Origin: Parahoeflea olei
GTDB lineage: Bacteria > Pseudomonadota > Alphaproteobacteria > Rhizobiales > Rhizobiaceae
Reading direction: 5' to 3'
Assembly (NCBI RefSeq): GCF_001703635.1
Contig: NZ_LQZT01000001.1
Location: 421,150 to 485,149 of the forward strand
DNA length: 64,000 nucleotides
This document shows positions 49,167 to 57,494 of the stretch, piece after piece. Under the pieces are notes generated by a model that had not been told where the DNA came from, searched no databases, and worked only from the letters and a program-made list of their open reading frames with translations. The position numbers and the translations under genes were made by a program. Position 1 is the stretch's first letter. The number at the start of each line of letters is the position of its first letter.

Positions 49167-52100
49167 ATGATTGCCAGACTTGTGTTCCTTCTGCTCTTGC
49201 TGCTGCCGGTTGCGGGGCCTGTCCAGGCCCTTGAGATCTATCGCAACAGCGTCCGTTACGACATCGTCGCCCGGCTGCCCGGCGGTGCCCAGTATATCGT
49301 CGATGGCGTCGACCGGAAATTCTCGCTCCCCGGCGTTTCCGGCAATCTCCGCCTGATCCAGGACGATTATGCCTCCTGCGCACAACTTGTGGACGAGCGC
49401 CGGCAGAACTGGGTCAAATACGGATTCACCCTTTCCTACGGCCGCTATGTCAGCCGCAGCGAATGCTCGATCACCATCGAAAGTCCGGACGAGAACCGCG
49501 CCATCTCCTCCTACTACATCCGGGTCGACCGCTGCGGCTGCTTTGCGGCGCTGCATCTGAGCTATGCCGCCGACGACCGCGGCCGCTTCATGCAAGCCGC
49601 ACCAGAGATCCTGGGGTCACTTCGCGCCAACAACTCCGGCGCGGCCGGCCCGGACTACCCCGAACCACCGGACACGCCTGTTGCCGACACTGAGGAAATG
49701 GCCCCGGCCGAAGCTGCGCAGACCGCAGCCGCGCCTGCCACGGTTGCCGCCGACAGCCCCGCCTCCGCGCCGCTTGCGACCCGTGAATTGCCGCCCGGGG
49801 AAGGCCTCAAGCGAATGACCAAGGCGCTCGCCTCGTTCTCCTGCCATCAGCCGGGTTCCACCGACGACCAGCGACAGGCGGCGATCATCGCGCTGTCCGG
49901 CTGGGCCGGAAAATCGATCCGAACCCTCGGCCGTGAAGCAGGCCTTGCCGGCTTTGCAGACATGCTGGAGCAGAATTACGATTTCGCCAGCCTCGGCCCG
50001 CGCGGCGCGGAGGCGATCGATGGCGTGCTCGCCGCCCACCCCGACCTGATCGACGCGGTCGAGCGGGACGCTGCGGCCTATGGCGACCGGCTGTGCCAGA
50101 TCCTGGGCGTGAGCCTTCAGGACAACCTGCCCGATCTTGCCCGCCGCCAGGCGGAATTCCGCTCCGTCTATCACGGTTCGCTGATCGCCGCGCAACGGCT
50201 GATGGCGTTGCATCGCTGCGCCGACGGAGAAATCGACGGCGCCTTCGGCCCGGGAAGCCGGGCGAACTGGAACCGCATGCTTGCGGGTCTCGGCCTGCCG
50301 CCCCGCGACGACAGCTACACGCCCGGCATTGGCGATCTTGCCCGGGTCGCTGACATCAAGGTGACGGCGGGGGCCTGCGAAGCCGATAGCGGCGCCTACA
50401 AGCTCGCGGTCAGCCCGCTGCGCTTTCTCGCCGATCCCGGCCTCGACCAGCGAAGCACCTGGCTCGAAATCCGCGACGCCGATCTCGCGTCCAGCATCAA
50501 TGCCATGGCGCAGGCGGGCGAATGGAGCCCGTGGCAAACCAGGCTCGCGCTGCGGCTCTTCCCGCATGGTTACGGGGACAACGACGACGAACCGCAGCGC
50601 ATGCTGGCCGCCCTTTTCGCGAACGGCGTCGGCGTCGATGCCGATCCCGCCGCCGCCGCGCATTGGCGGGCCAAGGCCAATCAGGGGCAATCCGCCTATT
50701 CCCTCTATCTTGCCGCCTTGGCGGATCCGGCGCGGGTGCCCGACGCGGTTCGCGCGCTCCTTGCCGATGCCAATTTCGCCGACACCGACTACGGCGAACA
50801 GGTCCCCGCGGGGCCGCTATCGGTCCCCTACGGTGCCCAGATCAGCCTTCTGGAATATCCCGCACTCGCGCGGCTCTCGACACTGGTGATGCGCGCACCG
50901 GCGGCGCTCGACCAGGTCGCGCGCACCGCCAAACCGGCCCTGCTCTACAAGCTGGCCGAGCGGCTGCTCGAAGGTGCGAGCATCGACGGCAAAGGCAGCC
51001 CGCAGGCCGTGGCGCTGCTCGAAGCGGCCGCCGACCGGGGCGCCGCCTATGCCGCCTCGCGCCTTGCCTTCATGGTCCAGCACGGGCTCGGGACCAAGCC
51101 GGATCCCGACAGGGCGCGGACGCTCGCGCAAACCGCCGCACGCGACGGCGACACCTTCGCCCTCTATCAACTGGCGCGGCAAGCCGATGACCGCTCCGCG
51201 GAGGATGCGGGCGCGGCGCTTGCGGCCTATGAGCGGCTGCTCAAGGCGCTGGCGGCGAAGAGCAACTTCGCCCTGAGCGGGCTTCTGAGCAACCGGATCA
51301 TGGAAGGCAGCATCGCGCTGACCTCTGTCGACGGCGAGAAGCTTCTCGGCAAATACGGGCTCAACGACGGCTCGATCTACATGTGCACCGATTGCGGCGG
51401 GGTGGTCGATCTGGCCGAGGCCGCCCGGCTGTTGCGGCAGACGCATCCCGACGTGGTCGAGTTCGATCGCAAGGACAAGAATTTCGATCTGTTCCGGCTG
51501 ATCAGCGATCATCCGGAGCTGGCGAAATCGAAGGACGAGCCCGAACGATTGCTTGCGGCGGGCATCCTGCCCGCGGAAGACTGGATTGACGCGCCCTTCG
51601 GCTCGCAAAGCGACGTCCGCTCGATCCTGGCTGCCGCCATCCTCACCGCCAGGCGGATGGGGAGGGAAGCCGACCTGCCCGAAGCGATGACGGCCCTGCT
51701 CGACCAGATCTGCGGCAACCAATCGATCCGGGAGTATTTCTGCACCGATGCCGCACGGCGGCTCGCGTCAGGACAGTTCGGCGCCGCACTGGTGGGGCCC
51801 GGCATCGCGCGACTGCAAGCCGAGAATTCCTTCTTCCTGATCGACGTGCTCGCCGCCTTCGGGGATTTCCGCGGCGCGCTCGACCGCGGCCTGAAGGACG
51901 AGAAGGAACAGGGCTTCGAGTTCCGGGCAAGCCTGCTGACCCGCGCCGCAGCCCCGGTATTCCGCCGCGTTATGGCACAGCGCTCACGCGCCGACATGGC
52001 CACTCTCCCGGAAGGCTTCGAGGATCTGCTCCGGTTCCACGCCCGCCACAACGATATCGCTGCACGCCAGTATCTCGAACTCTTGGAAGATCCGGGCACG

Positions 52101-54104
52101 GCCAAGGGAGCGACGCCCAAGCGCGACCTCGGCGAGACATCCGCCGCCTTCGAGCGCGCGGCCGCCCGCGGCGGCCTGAGCCGCGCGCTGGTCAACGCCG
52201 CGCGCGAATACTCCGCGGCGCTCGAGGAGACCGGAGACCGAGCAGCCGCGCTGCGGCTCGAACTGACCGCGCTTGCGGCCGAACTTCAACTCGACGACCT
52301 CGACGCGCTCGGTCGCAAAGCCTATGGCGCGGCCCCGCTCGACGCCACGCTCACGGCCGTCTGCCATCTGTCGAAGGCGAGCGAGCGGGCCTTCGCGCTC
52401 GGTGCCGACAGGCTGGCGCTGGTGCTCGCCAAGGACACGATCAACCAATTGCAGACCTTGCGGGGTGGCCTTTCGGGCATGCCGGAAAGGCTGCAGGGCT
52501 GCTTCCGCGATCTCGTCTCCGACAATTACCGCTGGCTCGCCGATCTGCTGGTGAGCCAGAACCGGCTCGGCGAGGCCCAGGTCGTGCTCGGCCTGCTCAA
52601 GGACTACGAGACCTTCCAGTTCACCGGCCGCGACGGGGAATTCGCCGGCCAGGCCTTCGCGCAATTGCCCTATTCGCCCGAGGAACAGGCATTGAAGACT
52701 GCGCTGTCCGCGCTTGCGCCGCCGACGATCCCGCAAGCGCGGCGCGCGGCGCAACTTGCTGCCCAGGCGGCCCTCAAGAAGCTGACGGCCGAGCAGGCGC
52801 GCGAACGGACCGCGATCGAGGACACGCTTGCCGAGGCGAGGCAGGCGCACCAGAGCGGCATCGACGCCATTCTGGCAGCCGCGGGCGCCATCACCGAGAC
52901 CGGCGAAGCCGGCTTCCAGGCAGCGCTCGGCGTGGCCGACGCCTATGTCGAAAACACCCCCGGCGAGCAGGCGGCGGTGCTGCATTACCTGGTGCTGCCC
53001 GACCGTCTCAGCATCATCCTGACCACGCATGACAACCGGGTGAGCCGCACCATCACCGACTGGAACGGCACGCCGTTCCGCGAAGCCGACCTGAACGCGG
53101 CGATCGACAGGCTGCATGCAAGCCTGAGCGATCCCGATCTCGACCCCCTGCCCGGCAGCCGGACGCTGTACGACCTGCTTGTCAAACCTGTGGCGGCCGA
53201 CTTGCGCAGCGCGGGCACCCAGCTTCTGCTGCTCTCGCTCGACAAGCGCCTGCGCTACCTGCCGTTCGCCGCGCTTCACGACGGCACCAAATTCCTGGTC
53301 GAGGACTACGAGACCTCGATTCTCACCAATTCCGGCCACGAGATCAGCGGCAGCAAGGTCACCGGCGCGCCCTTCGCGGCGCTCGGCATGACCCAGGAGA
53401 CCGAGAGCTTTTCGGCACTGCCCGGCGTGGCGATCGAGCTCGACGGCATCGTCAAGGGCGAGGACGGCTTCGGCCTGTTCGACGGCAGCGTCCGGATGGA
53501 CGACGCCTTCGACCGGCCCGCGCTTGCCGCAGCGCTGCAGATCGGCGAACCCACGCCCGCGGGCGTCGGCGTGGTCCATGTCTCCTCGCATTTCGCGCTG
53601 GGCGAGACCGACCAGGATTCATTCCTGCTTCTGGGAACCGGCGACTACCTGACGCTCAGGGACATCAAGCTCGCCAAGACCGAGTTCGATTTCGAGCATG
53701 TCGAACTGCTGACCCTGTCGGCCTGCACCACCGGCTTCGCCAATCCCGGTCGCGACGGCCGCGAAATCGACAGCCTCGCCAAGATCACCAGCGATCGCGG
53801 CGCGAAATCGACGCTGGCGAGCCTCTGGCCGGTGGCCGACAGCGCCACCGCGATCCTGATGCAGCGGTTCTACGAATTGCGCGAACTGGGGCAGATGTCC
53901 AAGGCGCAGGCGCTGGCGACAGCGCAGCGGGAGTTCATCGGCGGCCTGATCGGCTCTCCCGATCACCTGCGCACCCGCAGCGTCGTGTTCCAGACCGCCG
54001 TGCGCACCGGGGAATCGTTCCAAGAGCGCCAGACCGGCATCGATCTCGGCTTTTCCCATCCCTTCTTCTGGGCCCCCTTCGTACTGACAGGCAACTGGCG
54101 ATGA
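49167..54104 (+). CDS. Exported CHAT-domain (caspase-like) protease with Sel1-like repeats
   Basis: A 1645-residue protein. A signal peptide (MIARLVFLLLLLLPVAGPVQA) directs it to the periplasm. After a cysteine-containing N-terminal domain (to about 155) and a Pro/Ala-rich linker come a helical region with a peptidoglycan-binding-like stretch (about 340-382), Sel1/TPR-like helical repeats (about 475-520 and 610-675, with more helices to about 1180), an Ala/Glu/Arg coiled-coil-like segment (about 1188-1231) and a C-terminal CHAT domain (about 1250-1645). The catalytic pair appears as His1475 in VSSHF and Cys1520 in LSACTTG, so the protease looks active. ATG 49167 follows AGGAACGG. It is coupled to the next gene by a 4-base overlap. 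Substrate and activation signal are unknown; CHAT proteases are often activated by partners or ligands. Confidence 0.88.
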   Translation: MIARLVFLLLLLLPVAGPVQALEIYRNSVRYDIVARLPGGAQYIVDGVDRKFSLPGVSGNLRLIQDDYASCAQLVDERRQNWVKYGFTLSYGRYVSRSECSITIESPDENRAISSYYIRVDRCGCFAALHLSYAADDRGRFMQAAPEILGSLRANNSGAAGPDYPEPPDTPVADTEEMAPAEAAQTAAAPATVAADSPASAPLATRELPPGEGLKRMTKALASFSCHQPGSTDDQRQAAIIALSGWAGKSIRTLGREAGLAGFADMLEQNYDFASLGPRGAEAIDGVLAAHPDLIDAVERDAAAYGDRLCQILGVSLQDNLPDLARRQAEFRSVYHGSLIAAQRLMALHRCADGEIDGAFGPGSRANWNRMLAGLGLPPRDDSYTPGIGDLARVADIKVTAGACEADSGAYKLAVSPLRFLADPGLDQRSTWLEIRDADLASSINAMAQAGEWSPWQTRLALRLFPHGYGDNDDEPQRMLAALFANGVGVDADPAAAAHWRAKANQGQSAYSLYLAALADPARVPDAVRALLADANFADTDYGEQVPAGPLSVPYGAQISLLEYPALARLSTLVMRAPAALDQVARTAKPALLYKLAERLLEGASIDGKGSPQAVALLEAAADRGAAYAASRLAFMVQHGLGTKPDPDRARTLAQTAARDGDTFALYQLARQADDRSAEDAGAALAAYERLLKALAAKSNFALSGLLSNRIMEGSIALTSVDGEKLLGKYGLNDGSIYMCTDCGGVVDLAEAARLLRQTHPDVVEFDRKDKNFDLFRLISDHPELAKSKDEPERLLAAGILPAEDWIDAPFGSQSDVRSILAAAILTARRMGREADLPEAMTALLDQICGNQSIREYFCTDAARRLASGQFGAALVGPGIARLQAENSFFLIDVLAAFGDFRGALDRGLKDEKEQGFEFRASLLTRAAAPVFRRVMAQRSRADMATLPEGFEDLLRFHARHNDIAARQYLELLEDPGTAKGATPKRDLGETSAAFERAAARGGLSRALVNAAREYSAALEETGDRAAALRLELTALAAELQLDDLDALGRKAYGAAPLDATLTAVCHLSKASERAFALGADRLALVLAKDTINQLQTLRGGLSGMPERLQGCFRDLVSDNYRWLADLLVSQNRLGEAQVVLGLLKDYETFQFTGRDGEFAGQAFAQLPYSPEEQALKTALSALAPPTIPQARRAAQLAAQAALKKLTAEQARERTAIEDTLAEARQAHQSGIDAILAAAGAITETGEAGFQAALGVADAYVENTPGEQAAVLHYLVLPDRLSIILTTHDNRVSRTITDWNGTPFREADLNAAIDRLHASLSDPDLDPLPGSRTLYDLLVKPVAADLRSAGTQLLLLSLDKRLRYLPFAALHDGTKFLVEDYETSILTNSGHEISGSKVTGAPFAALGMTQETESFSALPGVAIELDGIVKGEDGFGLFDGSVRMDDAFDRPALAAALQIGEPTPAGVGVVHVSSHFALGETDQDSFLLLGTGDYLTLRDIKLAKTEFDFEHVELLTLSACTTGFANPGRDGREIDSLAKITSDRGAKSTLASLWPVADSATAILMQRFYELRELGQMSKAQALATAQREFIGGLIGSPDHLRTRSVVFQTAVRTGESFQERQTGIDLGFSHPFFWAPFVLTGNWR

Positions 54105-54865
54105 CACCGAACCGCACCCCTTCGTCACCGGCATCCTTTGCGAGGCGGCTCGCCCTGTGCGGGGCGGCACTTCTCGCGCTGGCCGCACCGCCAGCCTCCG
54201 CAGATTCGATCATGGACAAGGCCGGCACCTGCTACGCCACATCCTTCGATCGGCAGAACGGCCCGATCCGGGAGATCACCGCCCGCTTCACGCGCTACCA
54301 GGAATCAGGCTCGGAACAGGGCGAACAGGCGCTGGTGAAGCTCGAAATCACCGAATGGGACGTGCCCAACCAGACCTTCGGCATCACCGGCACCTGTTCC
54401 TTCACCGACAAGTCGATCCGCTGTGGCATCGATTGCGATGGCGGCCACGCGATCCTGTCGGTGTCGGAGACGGGCGAGCTCTATTTCCACTCCGACACCG
54501 TGCGCTATGATTCCCTGCGCGGCGACGCTTCGCTGCTGACGCTGAACGAAGCCGACGGCTATGTGATGGACGGGTTGTTCGTCCTCAAGCAACGCCCCGG
54601 CGACAGCCAGTGCAGGGCTGCGGGCGACGAGCTGTTCGTCGCCATGCAGGCCGGGGACATCTCCAACCGGGTCACCGATATCGAGACCAAGCTCCGGCGC
54701 CTGGGCCAGTTCCTGGAAAATCCCGACACCGTCTTCGACGAGGCCACCCGCGCAGCAGTCTCCGGGTTCCAGCGCCAATACGGCCTGCCCGACACCGGCG
54801 TCGTCGACCAGGACACCGCGGCGTTGCTCGCCAATCTGATGCAATCGGGAGCGGGTGGATGCTGA
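54101..54865 (+). CDS. Exported protein with C-terminal peptidoglycan-binding domain
   Basis: A 254-residue protein. A signal peptide (about residues 1-35, RRLALCGAALLALAAPPASA) precedes a cysteine-containing beta-rich domain (about 40-175; CSFTDKSIRCGIDCDGGH) that I do not recognise. The last 65 residues (IETKLRRLGQFLENPDTVFD... FQRQYGLPDTGVVDQDT) match the PG_binding_1 fold that binds cell wall. It overlaps the CHAT gene by 4 bases, so the two are made together and probably act together in the periplasm. A CHAT substrate, inhibitor or wall-anchoring partner are all possible. Confidence 0.75.
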   Translation: MTPNRTPSSPASFARRLALCGAALLALAAPPASADSIMDKAGTCYATSFDRQNGPIREITARFTRYQESGSEQGEQALVKLEITEWDVPNQTFGITGTCSFTDKSIRCGIDCDGGHAILSVSETGELYFHSDTVRYDSLRGDASLLTLNEADGYVMDGLFVLKQRPGDSQCRAAGDELFVAMQAGDISNRVTDIETKLRRLGQFLENPDTVFDEATRAAVSGFQRQYGLPDTGVVDQDTAALLANLMQSGAGGC

Positions 54866-54914
54866 GCCGCCCCACGCTCGGCCGAGCTGTCACGGCGACC
54901 CGGAGCAGGGCGTC

Positions 54915-56033
54915 ATGAACGCGCAGACCGACCGCATCATCCACATGCTTTACGATGCCGCCGCGGCGGAGCAGGACTGGTACGAAACCGCCTGCGAGAT
55001 CGGCGATCTGGTCGGGGCCGGACCGATCCACCTGTTCCTGTGTTCGCTCGAGACCGGCCGGGATTATCTCGGGTTCCTCGCCCGCGGCAATCCGGATTTC
55101 GCCGACGAATATCTCCTCGATTACGCGCCGAGCGACTTCCGCGTCCCGCGCGTGATGGCGCACAAGCCGGGCAGCTATATCGACGAACGCGACTATGTGA
55201 GCCGCGACGAGGCGGCGACGAGCCCGATTCACCAGGATTTCCTGCCGCGTCAGGAGATCTACAATATCAGCGGCGCGAACCTGACCCATGACGGCTGCAT
55301 CGGTTGGTTCGGCCTGTCGACACGCGGCCCGGGCGACGAATTCGACGACCACGAGAGGGGGCTGTTGTCGCTGATCTCGGGCCATGTGTTTCGCGCCGTG
55401 AAGCTCTACCGCAACCGGCTCGACCTTATGGCGGCGCAAGACCTCTCCGCCCGGACGCTGGATCTTGTCGCCACCGGCATCGTGATTCTTGCAGGCCCGG
55501 AGGTGATCCAGACCAACGCTGCCTTCGACCGGCTCTTGCAGGACCGGTTCTTCCTTGTCCGCAACGGCGGCCTGACCTGCGCCGATGCCGCCCAGGCGGC
55601 GCAATTGCAGCTCTATCTGAGCGGCGTCATCGACGATGGCGGCCCGGACTGCCTGGTGCTGCGTCACCGGGAAGGTGGCGTGAGCTATCTCGTCCAGTGC
55701 CACGACCTGCCCGCTCCCCGGCTCTCGCGCACCACCACCCAGGCCCACCGGGCGGTTTCGATCGTCAAGCTTGATCTCGACGCACAGCCGGACCTGGAGC
55801 AGGTCATGGCCTTTTGCGACGGTTTTTGCATCAGTCGGGCGGAAGCCCTGGCCATCCACGCCGTCCTCGGGTCGCAGCCTCTCGGCGCTTTTGCCGAGAC
55901 CCGCGGCATCCGGCTCGACACCGTGCACAAGCAGGTGAAATCGGCGATGCGAAAGACCGAACTCAACAGCCAGAAGAAGATCTTCCAGGCCTTCGAGCGC
56001 TACCGGCAGATCAATGCGAAAGGCAGCAATTGA
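54915..56033 (+). CDS. LuxR-type helix-turn-helix regulator
   Basis: A 372-residue cytosolic protein. The last 70 residues form a LuxR/GerE-like DNA-binding domain (ISRAEALAIHAVLG, then GIRLDTVHKQVKSAMRKT). The first 290 residues have no domain I can name with certainty but have the alternation and length of PAS/GAF-like sensor regions, with no membrane helix. ATG 54915 is preferred since 54855 would overlap the upstream gene. It lies 49 bases after the peptidoglycan-binding gene and inside the operon, which suggests autoregulation of the whole set. Confidence 0.72.
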   Translation: MNAQTDRIIHMLYDAAAAEQDWYETACEIGDLVGAGPIHLFLCSLETGRDYLGFLARGNPDFADEYLLDYAPSDFRVPRVMAHKPGSYIDERDYVSRDEAATSPIHQDFLPRQEIYNISGANLTHDGCIGWFGLSTRGPGDEFDDHERGLLSLISGHVFRAVKLYRNRLDLMAAQDLSARTLDLVATGIVILAGPEVIQTNAAFDRLLQDRFFLVRNGGLTCADAAQAAQLQLYLSGVIDDGGPDCLVLRHREGGVSYLVQCHDLPAPRLSRTTTQAHRAVSIVKLDLDAQPDLEQVMAFCDGFCISRAEALAIHAVLGSQPLGAFAETRGIRLDTVHKQVKSAMRKTELNSQKKIFQAFERYRQINAKGSN

Positions 56034-56172
56034 GATGGGCCGCGTCGTCGTTCCCGCGCTCTCTTCCGCTTCCCCATCTGGGGAATGGCACCCTCACGGG
56101 GCACGGGTATTTTCAGGACGGGGACCGTGCCCGGCCAATGCACCGGCCGCCGTTCGTTAGGGAGAGCTTACA

Positions 56173-57435
56173 TTGGGTATTCTGCTGGTTTTCCTGGCAC
56201 TTCTGACCGCCGCGATCCTGTCGGTTCCGGCCGCGAGCCACACCGGCCTTGCCACCTGGTTCTCGATCGCCTCCGCCTCCACCGCCTTCGTCGCCATGGC
56301 CGTCAACCAGTATCTCGCAACCCGCCCGACCTATCTCGAACCGCTGTTCGGCGGGCTCGACCGGATCTACCGCGTTCACAAATGGACCGGAATCCTGGCC
56401 CTGGCGCTCATTCTTGCGCATTACTTCATCACGCCGAACTTCAAGGGCAAGCTGCTGACCACGGGGCTCAACGAAATGGCGCAAACCGCGGGCCAGATCG
56501 GTTTCTACGGGCTGATCGTGCTCGGCGGCATTTCCATCGCCAAGCGCCTGCCGAAGCTCAAGGGCGAATTCCCCTATCACGTCTGGCGCCAGCTGCACCG
56601 TTTCATCGGCCTGTTCTTCATCGCCGTCGCCATTCACTTCAACTTCATCAAGCGACCGTTCGACGGCACCGCCTGGCTTGCAGTCTATCTCAACATCTTT
56701 GCCGTGATCGGCATTGCCAGCTACATCCAGACGCAAGCCAACGCCTTCCTGCGCCGGCGGCGCTACCGTGTCGTTTCGGTGATCCATGCGGGGGCTGCGA
56801 CGCTGGTGACCGCCGAGCCGGAGGGGCGCGCGATCAAGGCCAGCCCGGGCCAGTTCGCCTTCATTTCTGCCGACCGGCCGGGCCTGGGCGAACCGCATCC
56901 CTTCACCATTGCCGGCCACGAGACCTCACAGGACGGAACAAACCGGCTAACCTTCGCCATCAAGCCTCTCGGCGATTTCACCCGGCGCCTGCGTGAACAT
57001 ATCGAAACCGGCGACACGCTGATGGTGGAAGGCGGTTACGGACGCTTCACCGCCCAGCGCGGCGGCGAGCGCCAGCTCTGGGTCGCCGGCGGCATCGGCG
57101 TCACCCCGTTTCTCGCCATGGCCCGCTCGATCGCGCAGTTGACCGGCAAGAGGGTGCATCTGTTCTACTGCGTGCGCGATGCCGACGAAGCGATCGGCCT
57201 CGAGCATCTCGACGCGGCCGGGAAGCATCCGAATTTCAGTTACACCCTGCATCGCTCGGCAAGCGACGGCCGCATCAATGCCGAGGTGATCAAGGCCGGC
57301 GCCGGGTTCGACCTCAATGGCGCGGACCTCTGGTATTGCGGCCCCGCGGCCATGCGCAAGGCGATCATCAAGGGCTTCAGGGACACAGGCGTCAAACTGG
57401 CGCGGGTGGAGTTCGAACGGTTCGAATTCCGCTGA
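56173..57435 (+). CDS. Ferric-reductase-like transmembrane flavocytochrome
   Basis: A 420-residue inner-membrane protein. The N-terminal half (to about 200) has about six helices with histidine pairs suited to two b-type hemes (RVHKWTGIL and LAHYF; QLHRFIG and AIHFNF). The C-terminal half is an FAD/NAD(P)H reductase module: FAD motif HPFTIAGH, NAD motif GGIGVTPFLAM and the final FERFEF. Electrons would pass from cytosolic NAD(P)H to the periplasmic face. The TTG start at 56173 follows AGGGAGA. The next gene is a periplasmic multiheme cytochrome, a natural electron acceptor. A 139-base gap precedes it and contains an imperfect hairpin (GGGCACGG with CCGTGCCC). Confidence 0.85.
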   Translation: MGILLVFLALLTAAILSVPAASHTGLATWFSIASASTAFVAMAVNQYLATRPTYLEPLFGGLDRIYRVHKWTGILALALILAHYFITPNFKGKLLTTGLNEMAQTAGQIGFYGLIVLGGISIAKRLPKLKGEFPYHVWRQLHRFIGLFFIAVAIHFNFIKRPFDGTAWLAVYLNIFAVIGIASYIQTQANAFLRRRRYRVVSVIHAGAATLVTAEPEGRAIKASPGQFAFISADRPGLGEPHPFTIAGHETSQDGTNRLTFAIKPLGDFTRRLREHIETGDTLMVEGGYGRFTAQRGGERQLWVAGGIGVTPFLAMARSIAQLTGKRVHLFYCVRDADEAIGLEHLDAAGKHPNFSYTLHRSASDGRINAEVIKAGAGFDLNGADLWYCGPAAMRKAIIKGFRDTGVKLARVEFERFEFR

Positions 57436-57494
57436 GACAGGACAAACGATCCCGGCAGGCGCCTGGCGCCGCACCGGACATGAGAGGGAACACG

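Noticed and set aside
56099..56132. Terminator inside the CHAT operon before the reductase
   Set aside because: The 8-bp stem has an 18-base loop and no T-run; too weak to call an operon boundary, though separate transcription cannot be excluded.
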